Source: Kumtagia ephedrae (lineage in GTDB: Bacteria; Pseudomonadota; Alphaproteobacteria; Rhizobiales; Rhizobiaceae). From it: a stretch of 64,000 nt of DNA. The position numbers and the translations under genes were made by a program. The notes beneath the pieces are model-generated. The model ran no database searches. It was given only the letters and a program-made list of their open reading frames with translations, and was not told where the DNA came from. The DNA is taken from positions 1 through 64,000 of the forward strand of contig NZ_PXYK01000005.1 in assembly GCF_003012745.1 (NCBI RefSeq), read 5' to 3'. Below, in pieces: positions 31,510-39,813 of the stretch (the stretch's first letter is position 1; the number at the start of each line of letters is the position of its first letter).

Positions 31510-33956
31510 TCAGCAGCCTCCGCGAAACCGACCGCGGCCATCGGCCGGAACTCGTGCTTGTCCTTGCCGGAGACACGCTCCGACCACGGATCGACCTGCG
31601 CAAATTTCTGGGAGAAGACGAAGCGCTCGTAATAGGCCTTGCGCTTGTCGGGATCGTCCATGATCTGGCGCTTGATCTCGGGCACGCCGACGCGCTTCAC
31701 CCATTTGTAGATGCGCTCGATATAGCGTGCCTGCTCGCGGTACATCTGCGTGAGCGCGACGATGACCTCCAGCGCCTCGTCCTCGGTCTTCACCTGGCCG
31801 AGCACCTCGGTGCCCTTGATGTCGAGGCCGGCGGCCCCGGCGAAATGGATCTCGTAGCCGGAATCCACGCAGACCACGCCGATATCCTTGCAGGTTGCCT
31901 CGGCGCAGTTGCGCGGGCAGCCGGACACCGCCATCTTGAGCTTGGCCGGCGTCCACGAGCCCCACATGAACTTTTCGATGCGGATGCCGAGCCCCGTCGA
32001 ATCCTGCGTGCCGAACCGGCACCAGTCGGAGCCGACGCAGGTCTTCACCGTCCTGAGCCCCTTGGCATAGGCATGGCCGGAGACGAACCCCGCCTTGCCG
32101 AGGTCGGACCACACCGCCGGCAGATCCTCCTTCCGGATGCCCAGCATGTCGATGCGCTGGCCGCCGGTGACCTTGACTGTCGGGATCGCGAACTTGTCGA
32201 CCACGTCGGCGATGGCGCGCAATTCCTTCGACGAGGTCACCCCGCCCCACATGCGCGGCACGACCGAATAGGTACCGTCCTTCTGGATGTTGGCGTGGAC
32301 GCGCTCGTTGATGAAGCGCGACTGGTAGTCGTCGGCATATTCGTCCGGCCAGTCGGCGACGAGATAGTAGTTCAACGCCGGCCGGCACTTCGCGCAGCCG
32401 CAGGAGGTCTTCCACTGCAATTCCTGCATGACCGCGGGGATCGTCTTCAGTCCCTTCGCCTTGATCAGCCGGCGGACGTCGTCGTGGCCAAGGTCGGTGC
32501 AGCCGCACATCGGCTGGACGGCGGCCGGATTATAGGCGTCGCCCAGCGTCAGCTTCAGCAGCTGCTCGACCAGCCCGGTGCAGGAACCGCAGGAGGCCGA
32601 GGCCTTGGTGTGAGCACGCACGTCGTCGAGGCCGGTCAGCCCCTTGCCCGTGATCGCGCCGGTGATCCTGCCCTTGCAGACGCCGTTGCAGCCGCAGATT
32701 TCCGCATCATCCGGAAGTGCCGCAACGGCCGCCAAAGGGTCCAGCGGGGATCCTCCCTGGTAGGCCTGGCCGAAGATCAGCGTGTCGCGCATCTCGGAGA
32801 TGTCGGTCTGCTTCTTCTTCAGGTCGTTGAACCAGGCGCCATCGCCGGTCTCGCCGTAGAGCACCGTGCCGATGATGCGGTTCTCCTTGAGCACCAGGCG
32901 CTTGTAGACGCCGGCCGCGGCGTCGCGCAGCACGATCTCCTCGCGGTCGTCGCCGTCGGCGAAGTCGCCGAGCGAATAGAGCTCGATGCCGGTGACCTTC
33001 AGCTTGGTCGGCGTGTCGGCATGGACGAAGCGCGCCGTGCCGTCGCCGGCAAGGTGGGCCGCGGCGACGCGGGCCATCTCGTAGAGCGGCGCCACCAGGC
33101 CATAGACCTGGCCGCCCACCTCGGCGCATTCGCCGAGCGACAGGATCGCCGGATCGGAAGTGGCCATGCCGTGGTCGACGACGATGCCGCGGCCGACCTC
33201 CAGCCCGGCCTCCTTGGCCAGCCCGGCATTCGGGCGGATACCGACGGCCATGACCACCAGCGAGGCGGGGATGACGGTGCCGTCGGCGAGCTCGACGCCC
33301 TCGACCTTGCCCTCGCCGACGATCTGCTTGGTGTTGGCCTTGCACATCACCTTGATGCCGCGTGCCTCGACGGCGCGCTGCAGCAGGTAGCCGGCTGCCG
33401 GGTCGAGCTGCCGTTCCATCAGGGTAGGCATGATGTGCAGCACGGTGACGTCCATGCCGCGCGACTGCAGGCCCGCCGCCGCCTCTAGTCCCAAGAGACC
33501 GCCGCCGATCACCACCGCCTTGGCGCGCGACTGCGCGGCGAGCAGCATCGCCTGCACGTCGTCCAGGTCGCGATAGCTGAGCACGCCGGGCAGGTCGTGG
33601 CCCGGCACGGGGATGATGAACGGCACCGAGCCGGTGGCGATCACCAGCCGGTCGTAGGGCTCGGTCACGCCGTGGTCGGAGGTCACGGTCCTGGCCGCGC
33701 GGTCGATGGTGACGATCCTGTGGCCCTTGTATAGGGTGATGCCGTTGTCGATGTACCAGCCGTCGCCGTGGATGACGATCTCTTCGTAGCTCTTCTCGCC
33801 GGAGAGAACCGGCGACAGCATGATGCGGTCGTAGTTCACGCGCGGCTCGGCGTTGAAGATGGTGACCTGGTAGCGGCCGGGCGCGGCTTCGAGCAGGTGC
33901 TCAAGCATCCTGCCCGGCGCCATGCCGTTGCCGATGATGACGAGTTTCTCGGTCAT
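31506..33956 (-). CDS. nirB: Assimilatory nitrite reductase [NAD(P)H] large subunit
   Basis: 816 residues. N-terminal FAD/NAD(P)H module starting KLVIIGNGMAPGRMLEHL and with VVIGGGLLGLEAA; two BFD-type [2Fe-2S] segments (CGCNGVCKGRI and TSCGCAKCRPAL); then the sulfite/nitrite-reductase halves with siroheme-[4Fe-4S] ligands TCVGSDWC (C-x5-C) and SGCPRNC (C-x3-C). Reduces nitrite to ammonium in the cytoplasm. The ATG at 33956 is the family start; the frame is open further upstream but over the intergenic space and transporter 3' end. Confidence 0.96.
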   Translation of the reverse strand: MTEKLVIIGNGMAPGRMLEHLLEAAPGRYQVTIFNAEPRVNYDRIMLSPVLSGEKSYEEIVIHGDGWYIDNGITLYKGHRIVTIDRAARTVTSDHGVTEPYDRLVIATGSVPFIIPVPGHDLPGVLSYRDLDDVQAMLLAAQSRAKAVVIGGGLLGLEAAAGLQSRGMDVTVLHIMPTLMERQLDPAAGYLLQRAVEARGIKVMCKANTKQIVGEGKVEGVELADGTVIPASLVVMAVGIRPNAGLAKEAGLEVGRGIVVDHGMATSDPAILSLGECAEVGGQVYGLVAPLYEMARVAAAHLAGDGTARFVHADTPTKLKVTGIELYSLGDFADGDDREEIVLRDAAAGVYKRLVLKENRIIGTVLYGETGDGAWFNDLKKKQTDISEMRDTLIFGQAYQGGSPLDPLAAVAALPDDAEICGCNGVCKGRITGAITGKGLTGLDDVRAHTKASASCGSCTGLVEQLLKLTLGDAYNPAAVQPMCGCTDLGHDDVRRLIKAKGLKTIPAVMQELQWKTSCGCAKCRPALNYYLVADWPDEYADDYQSRFINERVHANIQKDGTYSVVPRMWGGVTSSKELRAIADVVDKFAIPTVKVTGGQRIDMLGIRKEDLPAVWSDLGKAGFVSGHAYAKGLRTVKTCVGSDWCRFGTQDSTGLGIRIEKFMWGSWTPAKLKMAVSGCPRNCAEATCKDIGVVCVDSGYEIHFAGAAGLDIKGTEVLGQVKTEDEALEVIVALTQMYREQARYIERIYKWVKRVGVPEIKRQIMDDPDKRKAYYERFVFSQKFAQVDPWSERVSGKDKHEFRPMAAVGFAEAAE

Positions 33957-33975
33957 GGGTGCGCCTCCGTCGTCC

Positions 33976-35268
33976 TTACTGCGCCGCGAGCCCGAGCGGC
34001 TCGCCGGCGGCCTGGCGCGCCATGCCGCGAATGGCGAAGTGCATCCACAGCAGCGAGGCGACGACAATGGCGAACAGCAGCATGAAGCAGCTGGTCCACA
34101 GGCCGGTGAGATCGTTGAGCACGCCGAAGGCGATCGGCAGCAGGAAGCCGCCCAGCCCGCCGATCATGCCGACCAGCCCGCCGACCGCCCCGACATTGTC
34201 GGGATAATAGACGGGGATGTGCTTGTAGACCGCGGCCTTGCCGAGGCTCATGAAGAAGCCGAGCACGAAGGCGACGACGATGAAGGCGACCGGCCCTACC
34301 TCGAAGTGGAAGGCGATCGGCCCGTTTATGCCGCGCAGGACATAGTCGGCCGGCGGCAACGACAGGATCAGCGTGGCGACGGCCGAGACGGCGAATGTCC
34401 AGTACATGACGGTGCGCGCGCCGACCCGGTCGGACAGCACCCCGCCATAGGCCCGGAAGATCGAGGCCGGGATCGAATAGGCCGCACCGATCATGCCGGC
34501 CATGGCGATGTCGAAGCCGTAGACGCCGATCAGGTAGCGCGGCAACCACAGCGCCAAGGCGACGAAGGCGCCGAAGGAGAAGAAGTAGTAGAGGCCGAAG
34601 CGCCAGACCCTCACGTCCTTCAGCGGCGCGAACTCGGCCCAGAAGTTCCGCGGCTTGGCGCCGGTGACGCGGCGCTCGCGGATGACCGGATCGTCCTCCG
34701 TGCCGAACCAGAAGATGAAGGCCATGAAGCCGAGGACCGCGGCCCAGATCAGCGCGACATCCTGCCAGCCGCCGGCGAGCAGCACGAACGGCGCGGCGAA
34801 CTTGGTGACGGCGGCGCCGACATTGCCGACGCCGAAGATGCCGAGCGCCGTACCCTGCTTTCCCGCCGGGTAGAAGCGCGAGACATAGGCGACGCCGACG
34901 GCGAAGGAGCCGCCGGCCAGCCCGACGCCGAGCGCCGCGACCAGCATCTGCGTGTAGGTCTGCGCGAAGGCAAGCAGGAAGGTCGCGACCGCCGCCGCCA
35001 GCATGGTGGTCGTGTAGACCAGCCGCCCGCCGAAGCGGTCCGTCCACACGCCGAGCAGGATGCGCACCAGCGAGCCGGTGAGGATCGGCGTGCCGACCAG
35101 CAGGCCGAACTCTGTCTCGGTGAGGCCGAGCTCCTGCTTGATGCGCACGCCGATGATCGAGAAGATCGTCCACACGGCAAAGCAGACCGTGAAGGCGATG
35201 GTGGACATGAGCAGCGCCCTGGCCGGAGCTTTGTCCTGGCTCGGGGCGGCTGGGAGGGTTGCGGTCAT
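33976..35268 (-). CDS. Nitrate/nitrite transporter, major facilitator NNP family
   Basis: 430 residues with 12 predicted membrane helices. Signature segments of the NNP family: AALGVGLAGGSFAVGVAYVSRFYP (helix 5 region, split here: GLAGGSFAVGVAYVSRF), GIFGVGNVGAAVTKF, and MIGGLGGFLLPIAFG. First gene of the nitrate operon; nirB starts 19 bases after its stop. Start at 35268 chosen from the GGAG site upstream and the NarK-like N-terminus; expression is probably controlled by the terminator and hairpins just upstream. Confidence 0.93.
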   Translation of the reverse strand: MTATLPAAPSQDKAPARALLMSTIAFTVCFAVWTIFSIIGVRIKQELGLTETEFGLLVGTPILTGSLVRILLGVWTDRFGGRLVYTTTMLAAAVATFLLAFAQTYTQMLVAALGVGLAGGSFAVGVAYVSRFYPAGKQGTALGIFGVGNVGAAVTKFAAPFVLLAGGWQDVALIWAAVLGFMAFIFWFGTEDDPVIRERRVTGAKPRNFWAEFAPLKDVRVWRFGLYYFFSFGAFVALALWLPRYLIGVYGFDIAMAGMIGAAYSIPASIFRAYGGVLSDRVGARTVMYWTFAVSAVATLILSLPPADYVLRGINGPIAFHFEVGPVAFIVVAFVLGFFMSLGKAAVYKHIPVYYPDNVGAVGGLVGMIGGLGGFLLPIAFGVLNDLTGLWTSCFMLLFAIVVASLLWMHFAIRGMARQAAGEPLGLAAQ

Positions 35269-35319
35269 TGTCGGCTCCGTTGCGCGGCGTGGGAGGCGCC
35301 GTCGGGTGGATCGCAAAAC

Positions 35320-35385
35320 AAAAAAGCCGCCGTTCAGGCCTTTCGCGTCCGTGCATCCGGGATCGCGTCAAACCTGAGCGGCAGC
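35320..35385 (-). terminator. Leader transcription terminator of the nitrate operon
   Basis: On the minus strand GCTGCCGCTCAGG (35385-35373) pairs with CCTGAACGGCGGC (35338-35326), 13 positions with one A-C mismatch and one G-U, a 34-base loop, then TTTTTT (35325-35320). It lies about 50 bases before the transporter start, in the position of an attenuator. Confidence 0.8.
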
Positions 35386-35414
35386 TTTGCCTGGAGCGCC
35401 CATCGTTGGACGCC
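35380..35414 (-). promoter_or_regulatory. ANTAR-type paired hairpins (NasT target) overlapping the terminator
   Basis: Two hairpins with six-base AxxGxx loops, the known signature of ANTAR-bound leader RNA. Hairpin 1: stem 35414-35408 with 35401-35395, loop AACGAT. Hairpin 2: GGC (35391-35389), loop AAAGCT, GCC (35382-35380); its stem is short. The second overlaps the 5' arm of the terminator, so binding of NasT would prevent the terminator forming. Inference from known NasR/NasT systems. Confidence 0.7.
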
Positions 35415-35448
35415 GATATCGTTGGCCCGAAGGCCTCGCCAACTACGA

Positions 35449-35464
35449 AGCAGGAACCGTGCCA
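35449..35464 (-). promoter_or_regulatory. Sigma-54 (RpoN) type promoter of the nitrate operon
   Basis: Minus strand reads TGGCACGGTTCCTGCT, one mismatch from the TGGCACG-N4-TTGCW consensus, with the invariant GG (-24) and GC (-12) exactly ten bases apart. Transcription would begin near 35438, just ahead of the ANTAR hairpins. RpoN/NtrC control of nitrate assimilation is well established in other proteobacteria. Confidence 0.7.
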
Positions 35465-35739
35465 GTTCCGGCATCGCCCCTTTGGTTCGCGGTAAATCAA
35501 AGCGTTACGGCAAATCCAGTGGCGATGCGGGTCGAGAAACGCAGTCGATGCGTGCTCATTCGGCAGCCCGAGTCCGCCTATTTGTTGTGCACCGCACAAT
35601 GTGCCCGCGGTTTGAGCAACAGCTTTCGCGAGTGCAAGCCCTGTTCAACCAGCCTCGAACTGACCGAGCGACGGTCTGCGCATGCGCCTTGCCATTCGCC
35701 TCAACTGAGGCTACTATCAGGACCAAATGAGGTATAGAG

Positions 35740-36171
35740 ATGCTTGCCTTTGCGAATGTCGCCGACGTGCTCGGCCTGCCACCGGGTGAGACCGAGGCGC
35801 GGGCGCCTTTCGGGCTGATCTCGCGGATCGAGGATGGCCTTCCGGTCAAGGCCCTGGAACGGGTTGCAAGGCTGATCGCGCCCGAAGACGCTCAATTCAA
35901 ATACCGGCTCGTCCCCAAGGCCACGCTCGAACGGCGCAAGGCTGCCGGCCACCTCTCGACCGAGGAAGGGACGCGCCTGGCACGCGTCGCCCGCATCTGG
36001 GGTCTGGCGCTGGATGTCTGGAAAGACGAGGACGAGGCGCGTCAGTTCCTGTTCCGGCCGCACCCGATGATCGAGGACGAACGGCCGATGGATCTGGTAG
36101 TCCGGAGCGAGTTCGGCGGCGAACTTGTGGCCGACATTCTCGGCGGCCTCAAATACGGCAGCGCCGCGTGA
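35740..36171 (+). CDS. Xre/MbcA/ParS-type antitoxin (DUF2384)
   Basis: 143 residues. An N-terminal helical region (NVADVLGLPP; PFGLISRIEDGLPVKALERV) precedes the C-terminal toxin-binding DUF2384 domain, with GLALDVWKDEDEARQFLFRPHPMI typical of RES-Xre antitoxins. The stop overlaps the GTG of the RES toxin gene (GTGA), a standard antitoxin-first arrangement. Probably autoregulates and blocks the toxin active site. Confidence 0.87.
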   Translation: MLAFANVADVLGLPPGETEARAPFGLISRIEDGLPVKALERVARLIAPEDAQFKYRLVPKATLERRKAAGHLSTEEGTRLARVARIWGLALDVWKDEDEARQFLFRPHPMIEDERPMDLVVRSEFGGELVADILGGLKYGSAA

Positions 36172-36647
36172 CGCAGCGGCTCGACCGCACCCTGACCTGT
36201 TTCCGCATCGGCGATCCCAACGGCGCCTATCCGATCTTCGATGCCACCGGCTCGACGATAGCGCCAGGCCGATGGAACACGGCCGGCAGCCCGGTCATCT
36301 ACACCAGCGAACATTATTCGACCGCGTTGCTCGAAAAACTGGTGCATGGCAGCGGTCGGCTGCCCCCAAACCAGCATTACGTGCGCATAACCGTCCCACG
36401 CGGCCTGAGCTACGAGGTCTTCTCGCCGCCAGTCCTCCCTGGCTGGGACTCGATGCCGGCCGTGGCGAGCAAGAATTTCGGTGAAGGATGGTCCCTGGAG
36501 CGGCGGAGCCTTCTGCTGATCGTCCCCAGCGTGGTGGCCCTTCTCGACAACAACATCCTGATCAATCCGGCGCATCCGGAATTCGCCGGCCTCCAGACCA
36601 GCCTGCACGAGCCGGTCTATTGGGATCGTCGCCTGTTCGGAAGCTGA
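36168..36647 (+). CDS. RES-domain toxin (NAD+-targeting)
   Basis: 159 residues. RES motif residues are present: R near FRIGDP, the GRWNTAGSPVIYTSEHYSTAL segment (R-W-N and Y-x-S/E) and the later S-x-x-L segment in the C-terminal half. Characterised RES toxins degrade NAD+ or transfer ADP-ribose. It starts at a GTG overlapping the antitoxin stop. The module is on the strand opposite to the nitrate genes and ends 11 bases from the convergent nasS stop. Confidence 0.87.
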   Translation: MTQRLDRTLTCFRIGDPNGAYPIFDATGSTIAPGRWNTAGSPVIYTSEHYSTALLEKLVHGSGRLPPNQHYVRITVPRGLSYEVFSPPVLPGWDSMPAVASKNFGEGWSLERRSLLLIVPSVVALLDNNILINPAHPEFAGLQTSLHEPVYWDRRLFGS

Positions 36648-36658
36648 ACGGCCGCCGC

Positions 36659-37888
36659 TCAGTCCGACGTCCTCTGCGCCGCTATGTAGCCGTCGAGCTG
36701 GTCGGGATCGAAGATGCCGCCGTCGAAGAACCCGTCCGGGCCGAGCACGAGGCTGGCGCCGGCCGAGCCGACCGGGGTAGCCATCTTCAAGGCGCCTTCG
36801 ACCTTGGCATTGGCGCCTGGCATGGCGACGCCGAGCGGCTTGAGGGCGGAGCGGTAGAGGTCGGGCCGGTAGCAGTCGCGGGCGATCGCGACGTTTGCCG
36901 CGGAATGTTCGACCTGACCCCAGCGCACCATCTGCGTGTAGAACCACAGCGCGTGGCTTTTCCACGGGAAGTTCGCCGCCTTGTCGAAGGGCAGGAAAAA
37001 ATCCTCGACCAGGCGCGAAGTCCCGCCGCCGAGATCGAGCCGGCCGGTGAGGATGGGCATCTGCAGCTCGGCCGGCCGGCCGAGAAAGGCCGGCTGCGCC
37101 ATCAGCGCCGCCAGTTCGGAGCGGTTGCCCGGGTCCTGGCACCAGCGGGCTGCGTGATGCAGCGCCCGCAGCAAGGCGGACAGCGCCTCCGGCTCGGCTT
37201 CCGCCCACGCTCTGCGCGCGCCGATCACCTTTTCCGGACTGGTGCGCCAGATGGCGGCCTTCACCGTAGCGATGCGGCCGCTGCCGGCAGCGACCGCCGC
37301 GCTGTTCCACGGCTCGCCGGCGCAATAGCCGTCGATTCGGCCGGCGGCGAGCGCGTCTGGCATGAAGGGCGGCGGCACGATGACGATGTCGATGTCGCGC
37401 GACGGGTCGACGCCGCAGGCCGCCAGCCAATAGCGCAGTTCGTAATTATGCCCGGAATGCGGGTGTACGACCGCGAAGCGCAGCGGATCGAGGCCGCTGC
37501 GCTTGCGTTCCGCGATCAGGTCGCGCAGGGCCGCGCCGTTGCGCTCGGCGTCGAGGTCGGCCTCGGCGCCATGCGCCGCCATGCCCTTCCAGATCGCGTT
37601 CGACACCGTCACGCAATTGCCGCCGAGGCCCAGCGAGAACGGCACGATCGTGTCCGACGGGATCGGCGACAGGCCGAGATTGCAGGCAAGCGGCATCGGC
37701 CCCAGCATGTGCGACAGATGGAAGTGACCGATGGCGATGCGGTCGCGGATGTTGGCCCAGGAGGTCTCGCGGTGCAGGACGAGCTCGATTCCCTCGCGCT
37801 GGGCAAAGCCGATCTCCCGCGCCGCCACCAGCACCGCGCTGTCGAACAGCGGCATGAAGCCGGCATCGATATGGTGTGCGGACGGCAT
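36659..37888 (-). CDS. nasS: NasS-type nitrate sensor, NrtA-like binding protein without signal peptide
   Basis: 409 residues, NMT1/NrtA-like fold: AGFMPLFDSAVLVAAREIGF, LSHMLGPMPLACNLGL, CVTVSNAIWKGM, YWLAACGVDPSRDIDIVIVPPPFM and GYCAGEPWNSAAV. No Sec or Tat signal, so it is cytoplasmic and acts as sensor rather than importer. In known systems NasS sequesters NasT when nitrate is absent. It starts two bases after the nasT stop in the order nasT-nasS. Confidence 0.9.
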   Translation of the reverse strand: MPSAHHIDAGFMPLFDSAVLVAAREIGFAQREGIELVLHRETSWANIRDRIAIGHFHLSHMLGPMPLACNLGLSPIPSDTIVPFSLGLGGNCVTVSNAIWKGMAAHGAEADLDAERNGAALRDLIAERKRSGLDPLRFAVVHPHSGHNYELRYWLAACGVDPSRDIDIVIVPPPFMPDALAAGRIDGYCAGEPWNSAAVAAGSGRIATVKAAIWRTSPEKVIGARRAWAEAEPEALSALLRALHHAARWCQDPGNRSELAALMAQPAFLGRPAELQMPILTGRLDLGGGTSRLVEDFFLPFDKAANFPWKSHALWFYTQMVRWGQVEHSAANVAIARDCYRPDLYRSALKPLGVAMPGANAKVEGALKMATPVGSAGASLVLGPDGFFDGGIFDPDQLDGYIAAQRTSD

Positions 37889-37890
37889 GG

Positions 37891-38490
37891 TCAGTCCTCT
37901 CCCGGATCGAGCAGGCCGGCGGCGGTGACGAGGCTCTGGGCGATCTCGGCGATCTTGCGGTTCTGGTTCATCGCCGTCTTGCGCAGCAGGCCGTAGGCCG
38001 CCTCCTCCGACAGTCCGCGCGACTTCATCAGGATGCCCTTGGCGCGGTCGATGACCTTGCGGCCGGCGAGTTCGCTGCGCGCCTCCTCCAGCTCTCGCGT
38101 GAGGCGCGAATAGGCGTTGAAGCGGCTGATCGCCATGTCGAGGATGGTTTTCACCCGCTCCTGCTTCAGCCCGTCAACGACATAGGCCGAGACGCCGGCC
38201 TCGATCGCCGCCTCTATGGAGGCGCGGTCGGAACGGTCGACGAACATGGCGATCGGGCGCTTCACCGCGCGCGACAGCTGGAACATGTTCTCCAGCATGT
38301 CGCGGTTGGGATTCTCGAGGTCGATGACGATGACGTCCGGGTTGATCTCGGCGATCCGCCGGGCGATGCCGGCGACGTCATGCACCAGCGTGACGTGGTC
38401 ATGGCCGGCCTCGCGCAGCCCCGCCTCGATGATCGAGGCGCGGATGCGGTTCTCGTCGATGACGAGGATTGCGAGGGAGGATGCCGCCAT
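37891..38490 (-). CDS. nasT: NasT-type ANTAR antiterminator response regulator
   Basis: 199 residues. N-terminal receiver-like domain (AILVIDENRIRASIIEAGL, PDVIVIDLENPNRD); the phosphoacceptor position is Asp in VIVIDLENP, and the later KQER segment matches NasT rather than canonical receivers. The C-terminal ANTAR domain (AGRKVIDRAKGILMKSRGLSEEAAYGLLRKTAM) binds paired-hairpin RNA. The protein should act on the leader at 35320-35414. An in-frame ATG at 38523 would add 11 residues; 38490 gives the usual N-terminus. Confidence 0.9.
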   Translation of the reverse strand: MAASSLAILVIDENRIRASIIEAGLREAGHDHVTLVHDVAGIARRIAEINPDVIVIDLENPNRDMLENMFQLSRAVKRPIAMFVDRSDRASIEAAIEAGVSAYVVDGLKQERVKTILDMAISRFNAYSRLTRELEEARSELAGRKVIDRAKGILMKSRGLSEEAAYGLLRKTAMNQNRKIAEIAQSLVTAAGLLDPGED

Positions 38491-38577
38491 GCCCCATTTT
38501 GCGCGCCGGCGGGTTTTGTGCAATGCGGTATTTGCGCTACGGACAACGTTGCGCGGGCATTGCCGGCTACGATCCGG

Positions 38578-39414
38578 TCAATCCCGTTCCGCCAGCAGCG
38601 TCCTGGTCAGCGGATGCGACGGATCGGCGAGGCCGTCGATGACGCTGAAATGGTGGCGGTCGGGCTCGACCACGGTGCTGGTGGTGGCGCCGAGGCCGGT
38701 CCAGACATTGGCCAGCAGGTCGTTCTGGCGCAAAAACTCGGCACGCTCGCCGCCGCCGACCCAGCAGGTGATGCGGGCGCCGTCCATCGGCCTGAGCAGC
38801 GCCGGGCTCTCGGCAATCGCCTCGGCCTCGTCGATCGCCAGCGTCTCGTTCATCGCCGTGCGCATCAGCGGCCGCAAATCGTGCACGCCGGAGATGGAGA
38901 CGACATTGCGGATGCGGTCCCGCACGGCGGCCGGCAGCGGCGTCGTCAGCGACACCATGCGGCTGGCGAGGTGCCCGCCGGCCGAATGGCCGGTCAGCAT
39001 GAGCGGCCCCTCGACCAGTGTGGCAGTCTTTTCGACCGCGGCACCGACCTCCCTGACGATGCCGCCGATGCGGTTCTCCGGACAGAGCGTGTAGGAGGGC
39101 ATCGCCACCGCGTAGCCGCGGCCGACGGGACCGGCTGCCAGATGCGACCAGAAGCTCTTGTCGAACGCCTTCCAGTAGCCGCCATGGATGAACGCCACCA
39201 AGCCTTTCGGCGCCGCCTCCGGCAGGAACAGGTCGAGGCGGTTGCGTGGTTTGTCGCCATAGGTGATGTCGAGCTTGGCGCGGCCCGCGGCCGACAGCGT
39301 TTCGCGAAACGCCCGCGCCGGCTCTACCCACGCCCCCGGCCAGCGGTCGCTGCCGGCAATGTTCGGGCCATTGGCATAGGCGCCGTCCCAGTCGGCGATG
39401 TGATGTTCCAGCAT
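38578..39414 (-). CDS. Alpha/beta hydrolase, probable kynurenine formamidase
   Basis: 278 residues. HGGYW at 77-81 is the oxyanion signature seen in arylformamidases; GHSAGG gives the nucleophile Ser144; the acid Asp lies near 211 and the catalytic His in DRHHFSVID at 254/255. The position beside tryptophan dioxygenase and the anthranilate-type ligase (divergent, 400 bases away), and kynureninase further on, supports hydrolysis of N-formylkynurenine (alternative to KynB). GAGGAGG precedes the ATG at 39414. It could otherwise be a related carboxylesterase. Confidence 0.78.
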   Translation of the reverse strand: MLEHHIADWDGAYANGPNIAGSDRWPGAWVEPARAFRETLSAAGRAKLDITYGDKPRNRLDLFLPEAAPKGLVAFIHGGYWKAFDKSFWSHLAAGPVGRGYAVAMPSYTLCPENRIGGIVREVGAAVEKTATLVEGPLMLTGHSAGGHLASRMVSLTTPLPAAVRDRIRNVVSISGVHDLRPLMRTAMNETLAIDEAEAIAESPALLRPMDGARITCWVGGGERAEFLRQNDLLANVWTGLGATTSTVVEPDRHHFSVIDGLADPSHPLTRTLLAERD

Positions 39415-39545
39415 GGGGCCCTCCTCGGCGGTGCTCGATCGACGCAGGGCAGCTGCGCTTTTCTTCGAACAACGAAACTGCTCCATTTTTTCGCAATTCC
39501 GAGCGCAAACTGCTGCACGCTTCTGCCGGAATTTCTCTAGCAATG

Positions 39546-39563
39546 GCGGCCATCGAAGGCCGC
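39546..39563. promoter_or_regulatory. Perfect inverted repeat in the divergent formamidase/ligase region
   Basis: GCGGCC-ATCGAA-GGCCGC, six base pairs around a six-base centre, in the 400-base gap between the two divergent genes. It is a candidate operator for a local regulator. A TTGAAA at 39595-39600 could be a -35 box for the ligase operon, without a convincing -10. I see no other gene in this gap. Confidence 0.35.
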
Positions 39564-39813
39564 GTCAACGTTCCTCAAGCGAAAAACTTTAGGCTTGAAA
39601 TAAATCACCGGCGGTGGGATGCTACGCCGCATAAAATGGGAACTGGGAGGTTGCCGTGCCGCCCGCCAGCCGCTCCGGTCCTGCCGCATCCGGCATCTTC
39701 GCCGGACCGTCGGGGAGGCTTGCATCGGCACATCGCTTCCCAACCGATGCCATGCGCGCGCCGAACCAGCGGTCCGCGCATCCGGCCAACGAGCATACAA
39801 GGGGAACTGCACG

